Source of the DNA: Syntrophorhabdaceae bacterium
GTDB lineage: Bacteria > Desulfobacterota > Syntrophorhabdia > Syntrophorhabdales > Syntrophorhabdaceae
Length of the DNA: 5,912 nucleotides
NCBI GenBank assembly: GCA_026416315.1
Contig: JAOAFK010000153.1
Span: 1-5,912, forward strand
Direction: 5' to 3'
Within the stretch, counting starts at the first letter, position 1, and every line of letters begins with the position of its first letter. Of this stretch, positions 1 through 5,178 are shown piece after piece. A program made the position numbers and the translations under genes. The notes beneath the pieces were generated by a model that ran no database searches, was not told where the DNA came from, and was given only the letters and a program-made list of their open reading frames with translations.

Positions 1-19
1 ATGTATATGTTGCCCATTC

Positions 20-724
20 TTATTTACTGAAGAGATTATATTTCAATATGGTGAACACTGCCTTAACCCCGTCCTTCCATGTAATCTTCTTCCCGTCCTC
101 ATAGCTCCTGCCATAGTAAGAAATAGGCACCTCATAGACCCTTAACCCCTTTTTTGCAACCTTTGCCGTTATCTCCGGCTCAAAACCAAACCTGTTTGAT
201 TTTATCTCTATATCTTTTATGGCATCTCTTCTAAAAACTTTATACCCTGTCTCCATATCTGTCAAGTTCAAATCTGTAAACATATTGGATAAAAGGGTTA
301 TAATTTTATTTCCCACATAGTGCCAGAAGTATAAAACCCTGTGTGGACCCCCTAAAAACCTTGAGCCATAGACCACATCTGCCTTATCTTCTAATATGGG
401 TTCAAGTAGCACCGGATAATCCTTAGGGTCATATTCAAGGTCTGCATCCTGAATTATAATTATATCACCTGTTGCGTATTTTAATCCTGTTCTTATAGCA
501 GCGCCTTTTCCCATATTTTTTTCGTGAAATATAATCTTTAAATTACCATGTCCGTCTTGGCTTGCCCTTTTTTTTATCTCTTCAAGACATGTTTTTGTTC
601 CATCAGTGGAGCCGTCATCTACAATAATTATCTCCTTCTCATAGGCTACAGAAGATACCCTTTTAATTACCTCTTCTATGGTATTTTTTTCATTAAATAC
701 AGGCACAATAATGGATAATTGCAT
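20..724 (-). CDS. Family 2 glycosyltransferase, DPM1/polyprenyl-phosphate sugar transferase-like
   Basis: Predicted GT-A fold glycosyltransferase (GT2) that would move a sugar from a nucleotide donor to a lipid carrier such as polyprenyl phosphate, at the inner face of the cytoplasmic membrane. Seen: N-terminal strand 'LSIIVPVFNE' (residues 3-12), donor-binding 'VDDGSTDGT' (35-43), 'NMGKGAAIRTGL' (70-81), metal-binding DAD motif (93-95, within 'IQDADLEYDP'), 'YGSRF' (119-123), acceptor-side 'DMETGYKVFRRDAI' (156-169), 'RFGFEPEITAKVAKKG' (178-193) and the tail motif 'YYGRSYEDGKKITWKDG' (203-219). This order is typical of DPM1-like bacterial GT2 proteins. At 234 residues it is full length for the single-domain form; no C-terminal membrane helices follow, so it is probably soluble or peripheral. 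The start is fixed by the core strand beginning at residue 3; no clear Shine-Dalgarno precedes it. It is divergent from the ATPase gene. Sugar and acceptor cannot be read from sequence. Confidence 0.93.
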   Translation of the reverse strand: MQLSIIVPVFNEKNTIEEVIKRVSSVAYEKEIIIVDDGSTDGTKTCLEEIKKRASQDGHGNLKIIFHEKNMGKGAAIRTGLKYATGDIIIIQDADLEYDPKDYPVLLEPILEDKADVVYGSRFLGGPHRVLYFWHYVGNKIITLLSNMFTDLNLTDMETGYKVFRRDAIKDIEIKSNRFGFEPEITAKVAKKGLRVYEVPISYYGRSYEDGKKITWKDGVKAVFTILKYNLFSK

Positions 725-804
725 AGAAAAATATTACACAAAAAATCTGTTTTGGTAAAATAAATATTGCATAAATAACATGCAATTTTGTAATTTAAGA
801 AATA
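725..804. promoter_or_regulatory. Divergent intergenic region, candidate promoters for both flanking genes
   Basis: This 80-bp, very AT-rich gap separates the starts of the glycosyltransferase (minus) and the ATPase (plus), so both promoters should lie here. Weak candidates: for the minus strand, TTGCAT (785-780) and TATTTT (762-757) with 17 bp between, giving a leader of about 25 nt; for the plus strand, TTGCAT (767-772) and TAATTT (791-796) with 18 bp between, which would give an almost leaderless ATPase message. The match to the sigma-70 consensus is only partial (3-4 of 6 per box), and in DNA this AT-rich such matches arise easily. Both -35 candidates are arms of the inverted repeat at 766-786. 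Confidence 0.35.
766..786. repeat. Perfect inverted repeat ATTGCAT-N7-ATGCAAT, possible operator
   Basis: Arms ATTGCAT (766-772) and ATGCAAT (780-786) are exact reverse complements separated by 7 bp, giving centres 14 bp apart. The element ends 18 bp before the ATPase start codon. A third copy of ATTGCAT lies at 718-724, across the first codons of the glycosyltransferase. The geometry would suit a dimeric regulator acting on both divergent genes, but no regulator is encoded in the window and the arms are AT-rich. No T-run follows, so it is not a terminator. Confidence 0.4.
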
Positions 805-1767
805 ATGGAGATCCCATATCTCGAGTATTTCGGATTAACGGAAAAGCCATTTGGTTTAACCCCTGATTCACACTTCTATTTTGAATCTCAAACCCATAGA
901 GAGGCATTTGAACATCTTAGATTCTTTTTGATGCAGAAAGAAGGCATTGCCTGTATTTATGGCGATGTGGGCACAGGTAAAACAGTCCTTTCCCGTCTTT
1001 TTATAGATAGCCTTAATAAAAATCACTATAATACAGCCCTTATTCTAAACCCCATTATGGGTGATAAGGAATTCCTTCAGGTAGTACTTACAGAACTTTC
1101 TATTGAACATGATCCATCTTCAAAAAAGGATATGTTCTCTAAATTAGAAGAATTTCTCCTTTTAGAATTCAAAAAAGGCAAAGAGACAATTATTGTAATC
1201 GATGAGGCCCAGCTCATAACAGATGAAACCTTTGAATTCATAAGGATACTCTCAAACCTTGAAACTGACAAGGAGAAGATTCTTCATATAATTCTATTCG
1301 GGCAACTTGAATTGATAGAAAGATTAAGAGACCCTCATCTAAGATATCTTTCCCAGAGGATATCTGTTATATATAGATTAAAAACCTTACATCCCGATGA
1401 GGTTGGTCACTATATAACACACAGGCTTCTCAAGGCAGGTTCAAAGGGTTTTGTTCAATTTGAAGATGGTGCTGTACAATTAATTTACAACGCCTCAAAA
1501 GGGTATCCGAGACTCATAAATATTATCTGTGACAGGTGCCTCATTGCCTTATATTCCAAATCAGGCAGGATAGTTGATGAGAAGGTGGTAAAATCAGTTA
1601 TTGCTGACGAAAGCCTCGGTGCATTTTTAGAACATCCTAAAAAAACCATTCCTATTAAAAAGATTATATATATTTCCGCTGCTGTTTTAATCCTTTGCAT
1701 ATTGATTATTCTTTCAGTTTTTAATATCATACCTGTGAGAAGCATTTTAGAAAAGTTTTTAAAATAA
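805..1767 (+). CDS. ExeA/GspA-type AAA ATPase with C-terminal membrane anchor
   Basis: Cytoplasmic AAA+ ATPase of the ExeA/GspA/MshM group. Relatives drive assembly of type II secretion, pilus or exopolysaccharide export machinery at the inner membrane. Seen: family signature 'YFGLTEKPFGLTPDSHFYF' (8-26), Walker A 'GDVGTGKT' (53-60), Walker B 'IIVIDEAQ' (129-136), a sensor-1-like strand 'IILFGQLEL' (162-170; relatives usually have GQPEL), 'LRYLSQRIS' (179-187) with the likely arginine finger, 'YITHRLLKAG' (203-212) and sensor-2-like 'SKGYPRLINIICDRCL' (231-246). One hydrophobic helix follows at about 286-306 after a Lys-rich stretch, then only about 14 residues, so the periplasmic peptidoglycan-binding domain of full ExeA is absent. 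The start is set by the N-terminal signature; only a weak AAGA precedes it. A receiver-domain gene follows after 13 bp, so the two are probably one transcript. The system served is unknown: no secretin, pilin or exosortase gene lies in the window. Confidence 0.92.
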   Translation: MEIPYLEYFGLTEKPFGLTPDSHFYFESQTHREAFEHLRFFLMQKEGIACIYGDVGTGKTVLSRLFIDSLNKNHYNTALILNPIMGDKEFLQVVLTELSIEHDPSSKKDMFSKLEEFLLLEFKKGKETIIVIDEAQLITDETFEFIRILSNLETDKEKILHIILFGQLELIERLRDPHLRYLSQRISVIYRLKTLHPDEVGHYITHRLLKAGSKGFVQFEDGAVQLIYNASKGYPRLINIICDRCLIALYSKSGRIVDEKVVKSVIADESLGAFLEHPKKTIPIKKIIYISAAVLILCILIILSVFNIIPVRSILEKFLK

Positions 1768-1776
1768 AAGGGGGAT
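1768..1776 (+). promoter_or_regulatory. Strong Shine-Dalgarno for the receiver-domain gene
   Basis: AAGGGGGAT begins directly after the ATPase stop codon, with its G run ending 6 nt before the ATG at 1781. It is the only strong ribosome-binding site in the window. It fixes the receiver gene's start and supports translation from a shared message with the ATPase. Confidence 0.8.
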
Positions 1777-1780
1777 TTAA

Positions 1781-2473
1781 ATGAAAAAGATTCTTATAGC
1801 AGATCGAGATGAGGGTTTGAGGGATGCATTCAGGGTAGTATTCCCTGCTGATGAATACGAATTCTTTTATACCTCAGATGGCGCAAGCATTGAAAGGATT
1901 GCCCTTGAATTTAGACCTGATATTTACATAATAAATGTAGACCTTGATAAAAAGGATGGTGTTGAGGTTTACGAAGATTTACAGGACCGGGAGCTTCTTA
2001 AAAATGCACACTTTTTCTTTATAAAGGACATAAATAAAAAAATAGACCTTTCAGGATACAAAGATATAAGGGGTGTAATTGAAAAACCCATAAATTTTTT
2101 TAAAGTTCATCAGATGATTGCAGAACTTGAAGACATATCGGAAAAAACAAAGGAGCCTGAATCAACTATAGAGGAGATGAAGGTCTCTCGAGGCGCTGAA
2201 GAAACAAGCATGATTATGAAGGAGATATTGAGAGAACCAAAGGTCCAATTAAAGTTTGAAGATGATAAAGAGACAATGGCGTTTGAAGAGGAGCTGAAAA
2301 AGGCAATAAATCAGTGTATTGATGGTTTTAGAGACCAGATGATTGCCAAACTAACACCTGTTCTGAGTAACTACATGAAAAATTATTCCAAACAGATCCT
2401 ATCTGATGTGGCAGAGAAGGTGATAAGGGAAGAGCTTGAGATGCTCCTTGCTTCCATTAGGAGGTCTAAATAA
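1781..2473 (+). CDS. Atypical receiver-domain protein with helical C-terminal tail (pseudo-receiver)
   Basis: Residues 1-115 read as a CheY-like receiver: beta-1 'KKILIADRDEGLRDAF' (2-17), beta-3 'RPDIYIINVDLDKKDGVEV' (45-63) and the conserved Lys-Pro of 'VIEKPI' (K102-P103). Key sites are degraded. Aligning 'PD....' and the 'DG' loop puts Asn52 (codon AAT, 1934-1936) where the phosphorylated Asp should be; the second acidic residue of the usual DD pair is Arg9; and the beta-4 Thr/Ser position is Lys82 or Ile81. Phosphorelay control is therefore doubtful. Residues about 120-160 form a charged linker. Residues 163-228 are predicted helical and end in 'ILSDVAEKVIREELEML', resembling the 'P.lAE.iIreEIe.L' tails of many deltaproteobacterial receiver proteins and, more loosely, the PopZ C-terminus. 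There is no DNA-binding or enzymatic output domain. Its partner is probably the ATPase 13 bp upstream. Its stop lies 4 bp from that of the convergent GH57 gene. Confidence 0.85.
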   Translation: MKKILIADRDEGLRDAFRVVFPADEYEFFYTSDGASIERIALEFRPDIYIINVDLDKKDGVEVYEDLQDRELLKNAHFFFIKDINKKIDLSGYKDIRGVIEKPINFFKVHQMIAELEDISEKTKEPESTIEEMKVSRGAEETSMIMKEILREPKVQLKFEDDKETMAFEEELKKAINQCIDGFRDQMIAKLTPVLSNYMKNYSKQILSDVAEKVIREELEMLLASIRRSK

Positions 2474-2477
2474 AAAA

Positions 2478-4625
2478 TTACACATACCACATTTCCATTT
2501 CAAAGTTTTTAGAGGGTACGGTTATGGATAGATACCCTCTTGATGGGATTCTATCCACCCTCATCTCCTTTATCTTTAATGTGAGCCATAAAAAGAGCTT
2601 ATCATGGGCATTTACACCTAATGATTCTACTTCTATGCTTGCCTCAAGGATGTCTTTATAAGCTATGATTATGGGTATATCCGCCTTAACAATGTTATCT
2701 TTTACAGAATAACTGATATTGAATGTTCTCTGTGGGGCTGTAATCTGGATATCATAGGTAATGTCATCTTCACTATTTAAATATGACCTATTAAGGTCGG
2801 CCCTTAAATAGAAAAACCTTTCATTAAAACCAAAGTATAGACCTTTTATCAATGTAATAGATTCGTGTATGGCTACACCATGGGATTTATTCTCTATGAA
2901 TCCTGCACCTATCCACTCAAAATAATTTGTCATTTTGCCGTCGATTGTGGGATGTATGAAATTTACAGGTTCTCTTTTTGGTTTTACCTCTCTTTCCTCT
3001 ACTATCACAGGTATGGAAAGTTTTGGTGGCGGTTCCTTTCCTAAAAACCTGTATACATTAGAAAGGTTCTCCCTGAAAAGGAGGTCAAATATCTCATCGT
3101 TTTCTGAGGCATGGTCATCGCCGTACCACCAATTCCAGTCACTGCCTTCTGCTATGTAAATAGATTCCCATGCATTTTCATTTTTTCTTTGTGGATCCTC
3201 TATTTCAATCAACTGCCTGGTTTCTGTTAAAAGCGACCATGCAGTGTTGTCCTCTATATGGCCAATCCAGATGGAAAAATTGTGATTTATCCAAGAACCG
3301 GCAAAACAATTACTCAAATAGCCAAAGCTATCTGCCTCTTTCAAATAATCCGAGATAGTTGTACATCTAATTCTGTCTTCATTCTCTATCATGTCGTAGA
3401 GGTATCTAAAAAAATCCCAGCCGTCATTTATATAGTTTTCCCAGGCATTTTCACCATCCATGGTGATATTTACAATGGGTTTTTTAATCTTGTCTTTTAC
3501 CTGGTCCCCAATTGAAACTATCCTTTTTATGAGGTCCATGGCAGCATCTTTTGGATGTCGCCTTGAATAGTGAAAGGAAATTAAATCGGAAAGCAACTTA
3601 TCCCTGAAGATTATATTTATCTTCTTGCCATCTGACTCGAATATATAAGGTCTATATAGATATTCTGGATAGCTTAAATAACCATCATCATTCTTTCTCT
3701 CCTCAATATTGAGGCTCTTAAAAAGTATATCTTCATCTGTAACAACCCATTTTATGTTATGTTTCATATAAAGTTTTAAGGTGTCATTGCTCACAGAGCC
3801 TTCAGGTGGCCACATCCCCACAGGTAAATACCCAAAAGTGTCTTGGAAATATATCAGTGCCTTTTCTATCTGGGCATCTGCATCTTCAGGATAAGAAAAG
3901 GGTTTTTCTGGCAAAGTTATTTCTGGCAGGGCAACCCTTGCAATCCTGTTATCTATAAGCAGTGGTATAATGGGATGATAAAAAGGCGATGTGGATAGCT
4001 CGATCTTACCCTTTTCTGCCATTTCCTTATAAAAAGGTATGATGCCTTTTAATATCTCATGCTGAACCTTTATTATTACTTCTTTATCTTCCTCTGTGAA
4101 AAACCTCCCCTTTGATTTCAACCTTTGCAACTCATCAAATATATTGTAAAACACCGGGTCAATCCATGAGAGAAAAAAAAGAACCTGGATATCCCTCATG
4201 TCCTGTATGGTGAAATACCGTATGATATCATCTAAATGTTCCTTTGAATAATAAAAACCCCTTCTTTTTAAAAGTTCATAATATCTTGGAAAGGGCTTTA
4301 TCATGTTCTGCCAGTTTGCATTAAAAAAATTCATCAAAATAAATGATTTGTCATCGCCACTTAATTCATCTGCCGGTTTTTTTAGAATCTTCAGATAGAT
4401 ATCGTCTACATCATCTTTTACATAATCTTTCAGTTGCAGAAGAAGGGATGGCACAAGATTAAAATTCTGCCTGATTTTTTCATAATCTTTGATCACATAT
4501 GGCATATCATAGTAGTCTTTTGTGCCATGGAGGAGCACCCAGGGCAGCAAATACTCCCCTGTCCAAAGATTTTTATAAAAGGGTTGGTGCATATGCCAGA
4601 GGAATGATAGATAGATTGTATCCAT
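2478..4625 (-). CDS. Family 57 glycoside hydrolase (alpha-amylase/amylopullulanase-like)
   Basis: Predicted retaining alpha-glucan hydrolase or transferase of GH57 (COG1449-like). There is no signal peptide, so it is probably cytoplasmic and may act on glycogen or maltodextrins. The five conserved regions can be followed: 'WHMHQPFY' (10-17); 'IELSTSPFYHPIIPLL' (208-223); 'GMWPPEGSVS' (270-279) with nucleophile Glu275; 'NITMDGENAWE' (386-396) with acid/base Asp390; and 'AEGSDWNWWYGDDH' (492-505), the last typical of the amylase/amylopullulanase branch rather than of the branching enzymes. Catalytic residues are intact. After a proline- and charge-rich linker (about 532-555), residues 556-715 form a beta-rich domain with 'HPTIDGKMTNYFEWIGAG' (558-575), like the DOMON/glucodextranase-type C-terminal domains attached to other GH57 proteins. 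The start is set by the HxHQP strand; no clear Shine-Dalgarno is visible. It is last in a same-strand run, 43 bp after the phosphoesterase. Exact bond specificity cannot be assigned. Confidence 0.93.
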   Translation of the reverse strand: MDTIYLSFLWHMHQPFYKNLWTGEYLLPWVLLHGTKDYYDMPYVIKDYEKIRQNFNLVPSLLLQLKDYVKDDVDDIYLKILKKPADELSGDDKSFILMNFFNANWQNMIKPFPRYYELLKRRGFYYSKEHLDDIIRYFTIQDMRDIQVLFFLSWIDPVFYNIFDELQRLKSKGRFFTEEDKEVIIKVQHEILKGIIPFYKEMAEKGKIELSTSPFYHPIIPLLIDNRIARVALPEITLPEKPFSYPEDADAQIEKALIYFQDTFGYLPVGMWPPEGSVSNDTLKLYMKHNIKWVVTDEDILFKSLNIEERKNDDGYLSYPEYLYRPYIFESDGKKINIIFRDKLLSDLISFHYSRRHPKDAAMDLIKRIVSIGDQVKDKIKKPIVNITMDGENAWENYINDGWDFFRYLYDMIENEDRIRCTTISDYLKEADSFGYLSNCFAGSWINHNFSIWIGHIEDNTAWSLLTETRQLIEIEDPQRKNENAWESIYIAEGSDWNWWYGDDHASENDEIFDLLFRENLSNVYRFLGKEPPPKLSIPVIVEEREVKPKREPVNFIHPTIDGKMTNYFEWIGAGFIENKSHGVAIHESITLIKGLYFGFNERFFYLRADLNRSYLNSEDDITYDIQITAPQRTFNISYSVKDNIVKADIPIIIAYKDILEASIEVESLGVNAHDKLFLWLTLKIKEMRVDRIPSRGYLSITVPSKNFEMEMWYV

Positions 4626-4643
4626 GATTATGTAGTTTCAAAG

Positions 4644-4672
4644 ATTATAATTTTGTTCATGTAATGTATCAT
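4644..4672 (-). promoter_or_regulatory. Candidate internal promoter for the GH57 gene
   Basis: Reading the minus strand, ATGATA (4672-4667; 4 of 6 to TTGACA) is followed after 17 bp by a perfect TATAAT (4649-4644). The start site would fall about 7 nt later, leaving a leader of only about 10-13 nt with no Shine-Dalgarno. The -35 box overlaps the phosphoesterase stop codon. Good spacing and a perfect -10 support it; the AT-rich background weakens it. Confidence 0.33.
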
Positions 4673-5139
4673 TTTATATTAATAAATCTGAAATTCACTT
4701 GTTCGTCTATTTCAATAATGCCTGCAGTATGTGTGTCTCTGAACGAACCGGGATTAAAAAATAAAATCCCGTTTATCTCTTTTTTTGCAGGCATATGGGA
4801 ATGGCCGAAAATTATTATATCAACTTGTTCATCAAATTCTCTTCTCACCCTCTGCTCAATACCGTATGGAGAGCCTGAACCGTGGACGATACCTATTCTT
4901 TTATTTTTTATCATCTCAACTCTTTTTGGAGGGATAATTTCCTTTAAATCATAATCGTCCATATTCCCCCTCACGGCGAGGAGCTTCCAGTTTTTAAGAT
5001 AATCATAAACAACAACAGAGGTCATATCCCCTGCATGGATGATCATATCTATACCCCGAAACTCGTTTTTCAATAGATCTTTAAGGGCATCATTTACTGT
5101 GTGGAGATGTGTGTCTGATAAAACACCTATCTTTATCAT
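4669..5139 (-). CDS. YfcE/MJ0936-type metallophosphoesterase
   Basis: Small calcineurin-like phosphoesterase (Metallophos_2 family), a cytoplasmic dinuclear-metal enzyme; characterised relatives hydrolyse phosphodiester model substrates and the natural substrate is generally unclear. All metal-ligand motifs are present: 'SDTHLH' (8-13; Asp9, His11), 'HAGD' (35-38; Asp38), 'RGNMDD' (57-62; Asn59), 'IVHGSGSPYG' (84-93; His86), 'FGHSHMP' (111-117; His113, His115) and the closing 'NPGS' (129-132). At 156 residues it is full length for the family. The ATG is preceded by a modest GGA five bases upstream. It lies 35 bp after the methyltransferase stop and 43 bp before the GH57 start on the same strand, so co-transcription is likely. 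The neighbours give no pathway link. Confidence 0.94.
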   Translation of the reverse strand: MIKIGVLSDTHLHTVNDALKDLLKNEFRGIDMIIHAGDMTSVVVYDYLKNWKLLAVRGNMDDYDLKEIIPPKRVEMIKNKRIGIVHGSGSPYGIEQRVRREFDEQVDIIIFGHSHMPAKKEINGILFFNPGSFRDTHTAGIIEIDEQVNFRFINIK

Positions 5140-5151
5140 GGCAGTCCATAA

Positions 5152-5178
5152 TTTATAAAAAAAATCTCATTATGTCAA
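5152..5178 (-). promoter_or_regulatory. Candidate promoter upstream of the phosphoesterase
   Basis: On the minus strand a perfect TTGACA (5178-5173), overlapping the methyltransferase stop codon, is followed after 15 bp by TATAAA (5157-5152); TAAATT at 17 bp is an alternative. The -35 box is consensus, but the 15-bp spacing is short and the predicted leader would be only about 6 nt, removing or truncating the GGA ribosome-binding site. It could allow the last two genes to be expressed apart from the methyltransferase. Confidence 0.3.

Noticed and set aside
1..19. A possible start of another minus-strand gene (ATG at 17-15, 2 nt after the glycosyltransferase stop).
   Set aside because: Only five codons are visible before the window edge and no clear ribosome-binding site precedes them. 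It would fit an operon continuing downstream but cannot be supported.
1077..1271. A 64-codon minus-strand open frame.
   Set aside because: It is antisense to the Walker B region of the ATPase; Ser-rich low-information translation with no supporting signal.
1485..1745. An 86-codon minus-strand open frame with a lipoprotein-like stretch 'IYIIFLIGMVFLGC'.
   Set aside because: It lies wholly inside the ATPase gene, antisense to its membrane helix; the hydrophobic run is a mirror of that helix and there is no other sign of coding.
2444..2463. A small inverted repeat CTCCT...AGGAG near the end of the receiver gene as a terminator.
   Set aside because: The stem has only 5 bp with a 10-nt loop, lies inside the coding sequence, and is not followed by a T-run on the plus strand.
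2935..3515. Three overlapping plus-strand open frames of 62-85 codons (2935-3159, 3170-3358, 3258-3515).
   Set aside because: All are antisense to the GH57 gene, which has intact catalytic motifs throughout; their translations show no domain or motif.
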